NCBI GenBank assembly: GCA_029941465.1
Contig: JAPYQN010000013.1
Span: forward strand, 1-37,830
Source: Gammaproteobacteria bacterium
Lineage (GTDB): Bacteria > Pseudomonadota > Gammaproteobacteria > Steroidobacterales > UBA11654
DNA length: 37,830 nt
Reading direction: 5' to 3'
A model generated the notes under the pieces. The model saw only the letters and a list, made by a program, of their open reading frames with translations, was not told the DNA's origin and ran no database searches. Both the position numbers and the translations under genes were made by a program. Numbering within the stretch: position 1 is the stretch's first letter; every line of letters begins with the position of its first letter. This document shows positions 25,404 to 34,203 of the stretch, piece by piece.

Positions 25404-26442
25404 TTTAAAAGGCACAGCTTTAGTTTATAGCGGCGGCCTGCTGGATGATTTACATGCAAAAACAGCTCATGGTTTACTTCGGGTATCAGAACGTTTTGAC
25501 GTATTGGGTTTAATTGATCAACGGTATTTTAATCAAACCAGTGCCGATATCGTTAGTCATTGTCATAAGAATGTCCCTATTTTTGAAGATCTTAATCAAG
25601 CACTAAAGGCAATGGATAAAAAACCTGATTTTATGGTCATTGGTGTCGCTTTTGGTGGTGGTAAATTACCCAATAATCATCGAAAGATTATTGAAGAATC
25701 GCTTGAAAATAAAATTGATGTTGTTAGTGGTCTCCATGAACTCCTGTCAGAAGATCTTGAATTTAAAACTAAAGCATCTGAAACAGGAACCACCATACAT
25801 GATATTCGTAAACCAAAAACTATTGAAGAACTCTCATTTTGGACAGGAGATATTCTTAAACTGAAAACACCTAGAATTGCTGTCTTAGGAACAGACTGTG
25901 CAACAGGAAAAAGAACTGTGTGTCAGTTTCTATCACAAGATTTGAATGCTGATAATATTAAAACTGAAATTATTTACACTGGTCAAACAGGCTTCTTGCA
26001 AGGATTTAGACATGGTTTTATTCTTGATGCTACTTTGAATGATTTTGTTTCAGGTGAACTGGAAAAGGCCATTTTAGAATGTGCGAAAAACACTAACCCT
26101 GATCTTATGTTGATTGAAGGTCAATCTTCATTGAGGAATCCGTCTGGTCCCTGTGGATCTGAATTACTTCTATCAGCAGATGTAGATGGGGTAGTGCTAG
26201 TGCATCCATTTGATAGAGAATATTTTGATAATTTTGAAGATCTTCAATGTGAGTTACCAACTCTTGAAGACGAGATCAACCTTATCAAAAGTTACGGCAA
26301 AACCATCTTGGGTGTTTGTATCAATTCAAAACAAAATATTGATGCTAATCAAATTAAAGAACAATTTAAGATCCCTGTTGTGAACCCAATGAATGAGAGC
26401 ATCAGCACTATCTCAGAATCTATTAAAGCCAATTTATTCTGA
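25396..26442 (+). CDS. dgcN: DUF1611 protein, probable D-glutamate N-acetyltransferase DgcN
   Basis: In the DgcN-DgcA pathway this enzyme acetylates D-glutamate with acetyl-CoA. The 348 residues show the DUF1611 layout: an N-terminal Rossmann-like domain (about 1-150) and a C-terminal domain with a P-loop-like GTDCATGKRT at about 165-174, then TGQTGFLQGFRHG and IEGQSSLRNPSGPCG. The ATG at 25396 has GGAG six bases upstream inside the dgcA end, so I prefer it to the in-frame TTG at 25384. It overlaps dgcA by 8 bases and the convergent TerB-like gene by 9. Function is inferred from family plus partner. Confidence 0.83.
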   Translation: MDDLKGTALVYSGGLLDDLHAKTAHGLLRVSERFDVLGLIDQRYFNQTSADIVSHCHKNVPIFEDLNQALKAMDKKPDFMVIGVAFGGGKLPNNHRKIIEESLENKIDVVSGLHELLSEDLEFKTKASETGTTIHDIRKPKTIEELSFWTGDILKLKTPRIAVLGTDCATGKRTVCQFLSQDLNADNIKTEIIYTGQTGFLQGFRHGFILDATLNDFVSGELEKAILECAKNTNPDLMLIEGQSSLRNPSGPCGSELLLSADVDGVVLVHPFDREYFDNFEDLQCELPTLEDEINLIKSYGKTILGVCINSKQNIDANQIKEQFKIPVVNPMNESISTISESIKANLF

Positions 26443-26877
26443 AGTAACTTTGTGTCTCATTTTTAAAACAATTGAATTAGACACGTACAATAAGTCTGCG
26501 ATTTTTCTCACCAGATAATCCTCATGTTTATCTAAGTTGTCATCTGACATTGCTAATCGCCATAACATTTCAATAATTTCTTCCTTAGCTTCTGGAGTTA
26601 AGGTTTTATGTAATGCATGAGTATACTCATGGAGTGAAACGGCATCGTCTGCTACAGTCACCGCCTCACGAAAAAGATCATGGGTTTGTTCATTATTGAG
26701 ATCGAAATGGCCTTTGAGTAGCTGTCTAATCAGTTCATTTTCATTTTCAGCTTGATCAAAATCAGCACGTGCCATTTCAATTAATAAGACTGCGGTTGCC
26801 ATTTCAATAGGATTAGGTGAGAGCTCTCCTGATTCTTCAGGTTTTTTAGATTTAAGAAAATTAAAGAAATCCGCCAT
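26434..26877 (-). CDS. TerB-like (COG4103) protein of unknown function
   Basis: Small acidic helical protein of 147 residues. The N-terminus MADFFNFLKSKKP is followed by a TerB-like helical bundle (MATAVLLIEMARADFDQAENE and MLWRLAMSDDNLDKHEDYLVRKIADLLYV), with two similar acidic repeats that in TerB relatives bind metal ions. No tellurite genes are nearby, so the tellurite label should not be taken as function. It overlaps the dgcN end on the opposite strand. Confidence 0.7.
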   Translation of the reverse strand: MADFFNFLKSKKPEESGELSPNPIEMATAVLLIEMARADFDQAENENELIRQLLKGHFDLNNEQTHDLFREAVTVADDAVSLHEYTHALHKTLTPEAKEEIIEMLWRLAMSDDNLDKHEDYLVRKIADLLYVSNSIVLKMRHKVTSE

Positions 26878-26984
26878 AAGTTAATAATTCGAATAGTAAA
26901 AAGAGTTTAATAATAAACCATGTTTGAAAAGTTTTATATATTCAATAAATAACATAGAATGCTCCAATAAAAAAGGGACTGATA

Positions 26985-27974
26985 GTGGGTAATATTGATT
27001 CTTCAAAAGCGCTTAAGCTAGGCATAGCCTTTAGCTTATTATTCTCTGGGTTTATCTGGATAGCAGGACAGTTGTGGTTCCAACAACCAGAATTATTACC
27101 CAAACCCCAAGGCATCCCTTTTTGGTATAAGTGGCAACTCAATGAACCTACTCTTATTTCCAGAGCCAGTGCATGGATCCTCTATCTAGGTCATCAATCT
27201 ACAATATGGTGGTTAATCTATGCTGCTCAAAAAGAGCAGCCAAAATATACCAGCGGCCTTCATTGGTTCAATATTGCAGCACTTGTGGCTAATGCTCTGT
27301 TTATTACCTTGCATCTATTGCAAACAGGAATATGGTATGACGCACTTGCGCAAGATGTTCTTGAAATATCAGCTCAATATTCTGTCATTGTATTATTGGT
27401 TGTGGTGTTAATGATGGAAAACCAAAGACGAGGCATGTTCTTTGGTAAAAAGTTGGCTTTTGTCACCACAGCATCACAAGGACTAAGAACTTATCATGGG
27501 TATTATTTTGCTTGGGCTACAATTTATACCTTCTGGTATCACCCCATGGTAGGAACCCAAGGGCATATTGTAGGATTTTTATATATGTTTCTTATTTTAC
27601 TACAAGGTAGTCTCTTTTTCACACGGGCTCATCTCAATCCAAAATGGACTATCTTTGTCGAAGTGATGGTGGTAATTCATGCACTATTAGTCGCTTTGAT
27701 GAATGGTGATAATTGGCCCATGTTCTTATTCGGCTTTCTAGGGGTCTTCGTTGTTACTCAGATGTATGGTTTGCCTCTGAGCCAAAAAATCAGGTGGATG
27801 ATTTGGTCCATGTTTATTGGCTTGATTATCATCGTTTATAACTTCAAGGGCTGGGACACATCCTATGAAGTCATCTTGGTCGCAGGAACTGAATGGGCTT
27901 TCGCTATTTTACTTTCGGGTTTGATATTATTTCTACAATCTGATTTCATAAAGAAATTAATCAGAATAAACTAA
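26985..27974 (+). CDS. Polytopic membrane protein of unknown function
   Basis: I do not recognise this family. The 329 residues hold about nine hydrophobic segments (for example LGIAFSLLFSGFIWIAGQLW, WFNIAALVANALFITLHLL, YSVIVLLVVVLMM, FLYMFLILLQGSLFF, MFIGLIIIVYNF, WAFAILLSGLILFLQ). Histidines and aromatic residues sit inside or near membrane segments (LYLGHQSTIWWL, TYHGYYFAW, WYHPMVGTQGH), a pattern seen in haem- or metal-linked membrane proteins, but there is no clear motif. It starts with GTG at 26985, with AAGGGA upstream. It is followed after 6 bases by a PEBP-family gene, so the two are probably co-transcribed. Confidence 0.75.
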   Translation: MGNIDSSKALKLGIAFSLLFSGFIWIAGQLWFQQPELLPKPQGIPFWYKWQLNEPTLISRASAWILYLGHQSTIWWLIYAAQKEQPKYTSGLHWFNIAALVANALFITLHLLQTGIWYDALAQDVLEISAQYSVIVLLVVVLMMENQRRGMFFGKKLAFVTTASQGLRTYHGYYFAWATIYTFWYHPMVGTQGHIVGFLYMFLILLQGSLFFTRAHLNPKWTIFVEVMVVIHALLVALMNGDNWPMFLFGFLGVFVVTQMYGLPLSQKIRWMIWSMFIGLIIIVYNFKGWDTSYEVILVAGTEWAFAILLSGLILFLQSDFIKKLIRIN

Positions 27975-27980
27975 TTTAAA

Positions 27981-28607
27981 ATGAAACTGACTTCCAAAAC
28001 TTTTAATCACAACGGCTGGATCCCCGAACGGTGTGCTTTTGGCATTAAAGATGAGGCAACACACATGGCTCTTGGTCAAAATAAAAATCCTCAACTGACT
28101 TGGCTAAACATCCCTAATGAAGCTCAATCACTAGTACTTATATGCATTGATACAGATGTTCCTTCATCACTAGAGAATTTTAATAAAGAGGGCAAAACCG
28201 TTTCCGCTAACTTACCAAGGGTAGATTTTATGCATTGGGTTATGGTGGATATTCCACCCAAAGACGGTGGTGTTAATGAAGCTGAATGCTCTGATGGAAT
28301 TACACCCAAAGGCAAGCAGAATCCTAATGGGCCCGAAGGATCCAGACAGGGTATTAATGATTACACTAATTTTATGGCTGGTGATCCAGAGATGGAAGGC
28401 AATTACTTTGGTTATGAAGGCCCGTGCCCACCCTGGAATGATGAAATTTCTCATCACTATCGTTTTAAACTCTTTGCATGTGACTTTTCTGTGTGTTCTG
28501 TGGAAGCTATATTTAATGGGAATGACGTGCTACAAGCGATTGAAGGACATGTCATTGCAGAAACCGAATTAACCGGGTTGTATAGTCTTAACCCTGACGT
28601 GGGTTAA
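27981..28607 (+). CDS. YbhB/YbcL family (PEBP) protein
   Basis: Phosphatidylethanolamine-binding-protein fold, 208 residues. The ligand-site motifs are present: LVLICIDTDVPS, FMHWVMVDIP, and GYEGPCPPW with the following HHYRFKLFA. Bacterial members have no firmly assigned function. It is longer than typical YbhB (about 160) through insertions around residues 58-75 and 110-140. It lies directly behind the unknown membrane protein and abuts the convergent msrB stop. Confidence 0.85.
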   Translation: MKLTSKTFNHNGWIPERCAFGIKDEATHMALGQNKNPQLTWLNIPNEAQSLVLICIDTDVPSSLENFNKEGKTVSANLPRVDFMHWVMVDIPPKDGGVNEAECSDGITPKGKQNPNGPEGSRQGINDYTNFMAGDPEMEGNYFGYEGPCPPWNDEISHHYRFKLFACDFSVCSVEAIFNGNDVLQAIEGHVIAETELTGLYSLNPDVG

Positions 28608-28991
28608 TTAGTCAGACACTGGGTCAAAATTCAACGATAAAGAATTAATACAGTACCTTAAGCCTGTAGGTTGTGGGCCATCAGAAAAAACATGTCCAAG
28701 ATGAGCATTGCATTTTGTACACACAACTTCTTCCCTAGTCATTCCGTGAGCATCATCTACCTTTACTGTAACTGCGTCTGTGTTTGCGATATCAAAAAAA
28801 CTTGGCCAGCCTGTTCCTGAATCAAATTTTGTATCAGAACTAAACAGAACATTGCCACAGCAAACACAAACGTAAGTTCCTGTATCCTTGTTATACAACA
28901 AGTCACCAGTGAACGGAGTTTCCGTTCCTTGCTCTTGAGTGACATACATTTGGTCGGGTGATAAATGGCCTAGATTTTTTTTATTTTTCAT
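28608..28991 (-). CDS. msrB: Peptide-methionine (R)-S-oxide reductase MsrB
   Basis: Reduces R-methionine sulfoxide in proteins. The 127 residues from the ATG at 28991 contain both zinc CxxC pairs (CVCCGN and [12 protein letters not shown]), DSGTGWPSF and the catalytic cysteine in [10 protein letters not shown]. An upstream in-frame extension to 29045 adds [18 protein letters not shown], which overlaps the divergent acyltransferase start and has no family support, so I reject it. A resolving-cysteine position near the middle is not obvious. Confidence 0.93.
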   Translation of the reverse strand: MKNKKNLGHLSPDQMYVTQEQGTETPFTGDLLYNKDTGTYVCVCCGNVLFSSDTKFDSGTGWPSFFDIANTDAVTVKVDDAHGMTREEVVCTKCNAHLGHVFSDGPQPTGLRYCINSLSLNFDPVSD

Positions 28992-29024
28992 AAGTTGAGT
29001 ATACTTAAACGAAATGAGATTTAT

Positions 29025-29969
29025 ATGAAGAACTCTAACCCACAAAACATTTCTTTACTTGAATACCTTAAGCCTAAAAACTGGATTATTCTAATCATCC
29101 TAGGGTTTGCTAGACTTATTCTTCTGCTCCCCTTCAGGTTGGTTTTATTGATTGGTTATCTCATTGGTCTACTGTTATTTTGGATTCCATCGAAGAGATC
29201 AAATATAGCGAAGAAAAACATAGAACTATGCTTTCCAGAATTATCAGAGAATGAACAAAATACTTTACTTAGACAACACTTTATTTCACTTGGGATAGGC
29301 TTCACTGAAGTGGGTATGGTGCGTTGGAAATCAAACTCTAGTCTAAAGAAAATTATAAAGATAGAGGGTCTAAAGTATCTAAAAGAAGCTTTGAAGAAAG
29401 ATAAGGGCATTGTTCTAATGAGTGCACATTTCACTCTGTTGGAAATCAGTGCATTAATTGGGAGACAAGATTTTGTGGAAGATTTACCGCCCGTGGTAGG
29501 CATGTACCGCCTTGGCAGTAACCCTTTTATTAACCGTTTTTTTCGAAACGCAAGATTAAGATCAGTGGAGAGTCTAGTAACGAAGTTTGAGGTTAAAGAT
29601 ATGATCCGTGCTCTCAAAGAAAAGAAAATTGTTTGGTATGCAGCTGATCAAAGCTTTAGTGGTAAAAATTCTATTGATATTAATTTCTTCGGACAAAACG
29701 CACAGACCAATTCTGCGATCTGTCGGTTTGTTGATATTACAGATTGCTCAGTACTCCCTTACTTTCCAAAAAGGCTGCCCAATGGAGAAGGTTATGAACT
29801 CACAATATACCCTGCAATCAAGACTAGCGAATCTAACAAGCCTAAAGAATATCTTGAGCAACTCTACCAAATATTAGAGGACCATATTATGGACTACCCA
29901 GAACAGTATTATTGGGTTCACCGAAGATTTAAAAATGATGATAAGACTAAAGACCCTTATCAATTTTGA
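29025..29969 (+). CDS. Lipid A biosynthesis acyltransferase (LpxL/HtrB family)
   Basis: Inner-membrane acyltransferase that adds a secondary acyl chain to Kdo2-lipid A. From the ATG at 29025 it has 314 residues (E. coli LpxL 306). An N-terminal membrane helix ([22 protein letters not shown]) is followed by the catalytic HxxxxE motif in [17 protein letters not shown] and [17 protein letters not shown]. The upstream TTG at 28995 is less likely. It converges on the Kdo kinase gene with a 10-base overlap. LpxL and LpxM cannot be told apart here. Confidence 0.88.
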   Translation: MKNSNPQNISLLEYLKPKNWIILIILGFARLILLLPFRLVLLIGYLIGLLLFWIPSKRSNIAKKNIELCFPELSENEQNTLLRQHFISLGIGFTEVGMVRWKSNSSLKKIIKIEGLKYLKEALKKDKGIVLMSAHFTLLEISALIGRQDFVEDLPPVVGMYRLGSNPFINRFFRNARLRSVESLVTKFEVKDMIRALKEKKIVWYAADQSFSGKNSIDINFFGQNAQTNSAICRFVDITDCSVLPYFPKRLPNGEGYELTIYPAIKTSESNKPKEYLEQLYQILEDHIMDYPEQYYWVHRRFKNDDKTKDPYQF

Positions 29970-30685
29970 CTCATTCTCGAAGAATGGCCGACCATTAATT
30001 CCGCCCAATCTTTTTCAGGAAACGATTGATGATTAACCGAACACCATTTCATGACAGACCTTTTCATTCGATCAAAACTGCTTGTTGAATGATTGTTATC
30101 TGTTTGGGACTGAACTCCTTTGTCAAAATCCAGCAAAAAAACATTCCCTTCATTCTCAATCATTATATTCTCTATATTTAGATCATCATGATAAAAACCA
30201 AGTTGATGAAATTGGCCAATACAATCTCCTATATCTAGCCAATGTTGGGAAGTCAGGCGCTGCTTTGATAAAAGATCTGCCATAGAACTCACATCAATAA
30301 TCTGAGAAGTGATAAGGTCTGCTTGATAGAATAATCCTTGCCTCCTTACTCTAGCAGCAATCGGTCGAGGTACCGGTAAATCAAGTTTATACATAGTTCT
30401 TAAGATCTTATATTCAGCGAAGGATCGGGAACTATCTAGACCTGTCCATAAATACTTATCCAGTAGGACATTAGCTATCAAACCACCCCTATAATAGTGC
30501 TTAAGAACAGCTGATTGACCGTTAATATTGATCAGAAGAATCTCTCCTCTGCCTTTGCTTATAATTTCTGATTGTGGCTGAGTGTGCCAATACTCAGACT
30601 CAAAAAGATTCTCATCTGCTTCATCGATTACAGTATCATCGTATATGATGATGTTCTGATTAATTTTTAATAATTGACTACTCAT
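29960..30685 (-). CDS. kdkA: 3-deoxy-D-manno-octulosonic acid (Kdo) kinase
   Basis: Phosphorylates the Kdo residue of LPS inner core at the cytoplasmic face. It is a RIO/WaaP-type kinase fold of 241 residues, with the nucleotide lysine in SAVLKHYYRGG, the catalytic loop YHDDLNIENIM and the metal motif LLDFDKG. The RGG..LWTGLDSSRSFAEY segment is typical of KdkA. It converges on the acyltransferase and is divergent from the heptosyltransferase with only 4 bases between the start codons. KdkA usually occurs where LPS has a single phosphorylated Kdo. Confidence 0.9.
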   Translation of the reverse strand: MSSQLLKINQNIIIYDDTVIDEADENLFESEYWHTQPQSEIISKGRGEILLININGQSAVLKHYYRGGLIANVLLDKYLWTGLDSSRSFAEYKILRTMYKLDLPVPRPIAARVRRQGLFYQADLITSQIIDVSSMADLLSKQRLTSQHWLDIGDCIGQFHQLGFYHDDLNIENIMIENEGNVFLLDFDKGVQSQTDNNHSTSSFDRMKRSVMKWCSVNHQSFPEKDWAELMVGHSSRMSQN

Positions 30686-30689
30686 TTAC

Positions 30690-31757
30690 ATGAAGACAAA
30701 CAATACACCGTCCATAGATCACATTTGTTTAATAAGGTTATCAGCACTTGGGGACTGCTGTCACGCACTTGCGGTCATCCAAAATATTCAAGAGAGATCA
30801 CCACACTCTAAAATTACCTGGGTCATAGGGAAAACAGAACATCAATTATTCAGAGATCTCGAAGGAGTAGAATTTATTGTTGTCGATAAGAACAATCTGT
30901 TTAGTTCATTTCTAAAGATTGGGAAAGAACTTAGAAAAAAACAATTTGATGTGCTGTTGAATATGCATGCATCTATGTCTGCGAATCTGATCAGCCTGGC
31001 TATAAATGCAAAAAAGAAAGTTGGTTATGACCAAGATCGAGCAAGAGATCTGCAAAATTGGTTTTGCAATGAATCAATATCATCAACAAAAAATCAGCAT
31101 GTGCTTGATGGGATGTTAGAATTTTCAACACACATTAATGTGAACTGTGAACAACCCTATTGGAACCCTTTAACTTTAAAACCTGAAGAAGATTTTGCTA
31201 TCGAGCTGATTGATCCCAATAAATACACTTGTGTGATTAGTCCTTGTAGTAGCCAACCTTATGGCGATAAATATTTTCGTAGTTGGTCAATCAATAATTA
31301 CATAGAACTCATTAGATATTTACTGAATAGAAATGACCTGCAACTAATTTTAACAGGTGGGATGAGCCCAACAGAAAAAAGTTACAGTGAACAACTAGAC
31401 ACATCTTTTAATAAAAGGATTCTTAACCTCATGGGAAAGACTTCAATTAGAGAAATGGCAGCGTTGATAAAGCATTCCGATATTATAATCAGTCCTGATT
31501 CAGGGCCAGCCCATATAGGTACAATTATGGGAACACCAGTGATTGGGTTGTACGCGATGACTAATCCTCTGAGAAGCGGGCCTTATAATTCTACAGAATG
31601 GTTAATTAATAAATACCCAGAAGCCCTGAAAATATATATGGATAAATTACCAGAAGAGGTGAAATGGGGACAAAAAATACAAGAACCTGATGCAATGAAT
31701 TTAATTACATCTGATGATGTGATTAAAAAAATTAAACAACTTATTGAGAAGAAATAA
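30690..31757 (+). CDS. Glycosyltransferase family 9, LPS heptosyltransferase
   Basis: Adds a heptose-type sugar to the LPS inner core from an ADP-sugar. The N-terminal ICLIRLSALGDCCHALAVI and C-terminal LMGKTSIREMAALIKHSDIIISPDSGPAHIG are the GT9 signature regions. The 355 residues are normal. WaaC and WaaF cannot be separated from sequence alone; the neighbouring Kdo kinase makes a heptosyltransferase I role plausible. It starts with ATG at 30690, 4 bases from the divergent kdkA start, without a clear Shine-Dalgarno. The GNAT gene follows after 3 bases. Confidence 0.88.
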   Translation: MKTNNTPSIDHICLIRLSALGDCCHALAVIQNIQERSPHSKITWVIGKTEHQLFRDLEGVEFIVVDKNNLFSSFLKIGKELRKKQFDVLLNMHASMSANLISLAINAKKKVGYDQDRARDLQNWFCNESISSTKNQHVLDGMLEFSTHINVNCEQPYWNPLTLKPEEDFAIELIDPNKYTCVISPCSSQPYGDKYFRSWSINNYIELIRYLLNRNDLQLILTGGMSPTEKSYSEQLDTSFNKRILNLMGKTSIREMAALIKHSDIIISPDSGPAHIGTIMGTPVIGLYAMTNPLRSGPYNSTEWLINKYPEALKIYMDKLPEEVKWGQKIQEPDAMNLITSDDVIKKIKQLIEKK

Positions 31758-31760
31758 ATA

Positions 31761-32291
31761 TTGGAATTGCTAACAAAACGTCTAACCATAAGATCACCAG
31801 TGATCGAAGATGCTGAAGAACTTAGAGGAAAAATTAATGACTTTTCAATCGTACAATGGCTGTCTAATACTCCATACCCATATGACATAGATGATGCAAT
31901 CAGTTTTATCAATAGATCAAACCAGGCTATTAAAGATAGCACAGCATACAATCTAGTCATTGAAATCGATGATGAAATTGCAGGAGGGGTTGGGTTATTT
32001 GATGTTGACGAAGTTGGCTGTGAATTAGGATTTTGGATTGCATCTAAGTTTTGGAAGAGGGGCATTGCCACTGAAGCTTCTAAGACAATGCTTTATTTTG
32101 GATTTAAGCAATTGGAACTAAAAACAATCAAAGCCTCGTTCAAGGAAGGAAATGAAGCATCAAACAAAGTGCTTAAAAAACTAGGTTTTATCAGTATTGA
32201 TCAAAAATTAGAAGATGATGAGATATTGAAACAAAGAGTCATGATGCATTTCTTAGAAATTAAAAGCAGTGATTATTTATTCAATAATTAA
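31761..32291 (+). CDS. GNAT-family N-acetyltransferase (RimJ/RimL-like)
   Basis: Acetyl-CoA-dependent acetyltransferase of 176 residues; the target is unknown. The N-terminus LLTKRLTIRSPVIEDAEEL and the acetyl-CoA segment CELGFWIASKFWKRGIATEA..LGFISI have the ribosomal-protein acetyltransferase-like form. It starts with TTG at 31761, 3 bases after the heptosyltransferase stop, and its end overlaps the convergent ornithine cyclodeaminase-like gene by 4 bases. Confidence 0.83.
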   Translation: MELLTKRLTIRSPVIEDAEELRGKINDFSIVQWLSNTPYPYDIDDAISFINRSNQAIKDSTAYNLVIEIDDEIAGGVGLFDVDEVGCELGFWIASKFWKRGIATEASKTMLYFGFKQLELKTIKASFKEGNEASNKVLKKLGFISIDQKLEDDEILKQRVMMHFLEIKSSDYLFNN

Positions 32292-33247
32292 TTTGAAAGC
32301 TTTGCCCTATAAACAGCTTCTGCAATCACTAAATCCTGAATAGCAACTCCAGTTAAATCAGCCACTGTTATCTGATTAGAACCAGTCCTTCCTAATTTTG
32401 TCCCCGCAAGAACTTCACCCAATTCAATCAGATTTTCTACAGATAAACAGTTCGCTTTAAGTGCTTGGTAAATCTCTCCTCTTAATTTATTTTGCGAAAT
32501 ACTGTCAGCAACAACAATGGATGCTTTGGCTAATAGCTTAGGGTCTAATTCACATTTTTCAGGGGTGTCAGACCCTACAGCTGTAATGTGAGTTCCGGGT
32601 TGAACCCAATCAGACTTGATAATCGGCGTTTTTGCAGAGGTTGTAGTTACGATCAATTGTGATTCTTTCACTAATGCTTCTAGGTCATTATGAATCTTAA
32701 TCGTTATATTTAGATCGGAGAGATCATCCATTAAGACTTCTGCTTTTTTATGATCCCTCGCCCAAATCATTAGGCTGTTTAAAGGCATAAGATCTACAAG
32801 GCACCTGGCTTGATATCTTGCTTGAACACCGCTCCCAATAATTGTTGCAACCTCAAGATCTGAATTAGCAAGAGTTTGGGAAGCAATTGCACCTGCAATA
32901 CCGGTTCTCAAATCAGTTAAATTAGCCTCATCCACCAAAATAGCTTGCGGTAAACCGGTGTTGATATTAAAAAGCAACATCATGCCCTGTCCAGGTTTTA
33001 TACCCTCTTCTTCGTTGTTAGGAAATCCTGAAGCAATCTTGATCACATAATGAGAACCGCCCTTTAAATACCCATATTTTATATGCACTTCACCTGGTGG
33101 GTCTTCAAATAGCAGTTCACCGACTGGTGGTATTTCTGCATTACCTTTCGAATACTCTATAAACGCTTGCTTCATGGAGTCATGAACTTCAACTTGACCT
33201 AATAGTAATGAGATATCATCCCAATTTAACAAGAACGGTGCACTCAT
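32288..33247 (-). CDS. Ornithine cyclodeaminase/mu-crystallin family protein (EutC/BhcD-like)
   Basis: NAD(P)-dependent imine-forming or imine-reducing enzyme of 319 residues. The Rossmann motif IGSGVQARYQA, the substrate arginine/lysine region (HIKYGYLKGG, VIKIASGFP), LVDEANLTDLRTGIAGA and ITAVGSDTPEKCELDP are family features. It overlaps the threonine dehydratase-like gene by 4 bases, which means tight co-expression. The same pairing exists as EutB-EutC in ectoine breakdown and as BhcB-BhcD in the beta-hydroxyaspartate cycle; ornithine, alanine or ketimine chemistry cannot be excluded. The rest of either pathway is not in the window. Confidence 0.82.
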   Translation of the reverse strand: MSAPFLLNWDDISLLLGQVEVHDSMKQAFIEYSKGNAEIPPVGELLFEDPPGEVHIKYGYLKGGSHYVIKIASGFPNNEEEGIKPGQGMMLLFNINTGLPQAILVDEANLTDLRTGIAGAIASQTLANSDLEVATIIGSGVQARYQARCLVDLMPLNSLMIWARDHKKAEVLMDDLSDLNITIKIHNDLEALVKESQLIVTTTSAKTPIIKSDWVQPGTHITAVGSDTPEKCELDPKLLAKASIVVADSISQNKLRGEIYQALKANCLSVENLIELGEVLAGTKLGRTGSNQITVADLTGVAIQDLVIAEAVYRAKLSN

Positions 33248-34203
33248 TTTAGTACCCTTAGCAATATTTCATTACTTACATTAGCCCCACAAATAACAAT
33301 GAGCACTTTTTTATTTTTCCAGTTTTCTTGATCTTTCATAAAACCAGCAATAGCCACAGCTGCGGCACCCTCAATCAACATTTGATGGTTACCTATAAAC
33401 TCTTTCATGGCTTCAGCAATCTGGTCCTCACTAACCAAAAGGGAACGATCAATAATACTTTGGCAATAATCAAATGTTATGGAACCTTCTTCAAGAGCAC
33501 CTGCAGTTCCGTCACTTAGAGTCTCTGAATGCTCAATTTGTTCTATCCGACCAACTCCCAGTGCATGATGCATGGCAGCAGAATTCTCTGGGGAGCAAGC
33601 CACCACCTGTATTGCTGGAATTTTTTGCTTAAGATAACCACCGATACCTGAGATTAGACCTCCTCCTCCAACAGCAATAAAAACAGCGTCTAACCGATCT
33701 ATCTCCTGACACACTTCAGCTGCAGCAGTCCCTTGCCCAATAATCACATCTACATCATTGTACGGTGAGAGATAAGGATAATTATTAGCTTCTGCGAAAT
33801 CTTTAGCAGCCACTTCAGCATCTCCAGAATCATGACCTGATATTTTCACTTCAGCACCATATGATTTAATTTTTTTTAGTTTAGCTGGTGAAACTGTTTC
33901 AGGAAGAAAAATCAACACATCAAGATTAAGTTTTGCCGAAGCATAGGCAACAGCTGAGCCATGATTTCCTGAAGAAGCAGTGATAATTTTTTGTGGCTGT
34001 TGTTCAGAAAAAAGCATCAACTTATTGGTTGCTCCTCTGGCCTTGAAAGAACCGGTTACTTGATAATTTTCAAGCTTTAAATAAACCTCTGCTCCGGATA
34101 ATGTGGATAATATCTGTGAATGTTGAAGTGGTGTTTTCCTTATAAAATTAGAAATACGTAGCAACGCAGCATCAACCATTTCATTAAAATTAGGATCTAT
34201 CAT
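33244..34203 (-). CDS. Threonine/serine dehydratase-like PLP enzyme (EutB/BhcB-like)
   Basis: Fold-type II PLP enzyme of 319 residues that eliminates water (and ammonia) from hydroxy-amino acids. The PLP lysine is in GSFKARGA, with SSGNHGSAVAYA, the phosphate loop VGGGGLISGIGGYL and the C-terminal VICGANVS. It lacks the regulatory ACT domain of biosynthetic IlvA. It overlaps the glycosyltransferase gene upstream and the cyclodeaminase-like gene downstream by 4 bases each. Candidate substrates are threonine or serine, 3-hydroxyaspartate, or an ectoine-pathway hydroxy acid; the partner gene favours the last two. Confidence 0.85.
   Translation of the reverse strand: MIDPNFNEMVDAALLRISNFIRKTPLQHSQILSTLSGAEVYLKLENYQVTGSFKARGATNKLMLFSEQQPQKIITASSGNHGSAVAYASAKLNLDVLIFLPETVSPAKLKKIKSYGAEVKISGHDSGDAEVAAKDFAEANNYPYLSPYNDVDVIIGQGTAAAEVCQEIDRLDAVFIAVGGGGLISGIGGYLKQKIPAIQVVACSPENSAAMHHALGVGRIEQIEHSETLSDGTAGALEEGSITFDYCQSIIDRSLLVSEDQIAEAMKEFIGNHQMLIEGAAAVAIAGFMKDQENWKNKKVLIVICGANVSNEILLRVLK

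Noticed and set aside
26434-26877. Tellurite resistance gene
   Set aside because: Only the TerB-like fold is present; no other ter genes are nearby, so the phenotype label is not supported.
28995-29024. TTG start of the LpxL-like gene
   Set aside because: The ATG at 29025 gives the family length and the extension overlaps the msrB promoter region.
28992-29045. Eighteen-residue N-terminal extension of MsrB
   Set aside because: It overlaps the divergent acyltransferase start and does not resemble MsrB; the ATG at 28991 gives the usual length.
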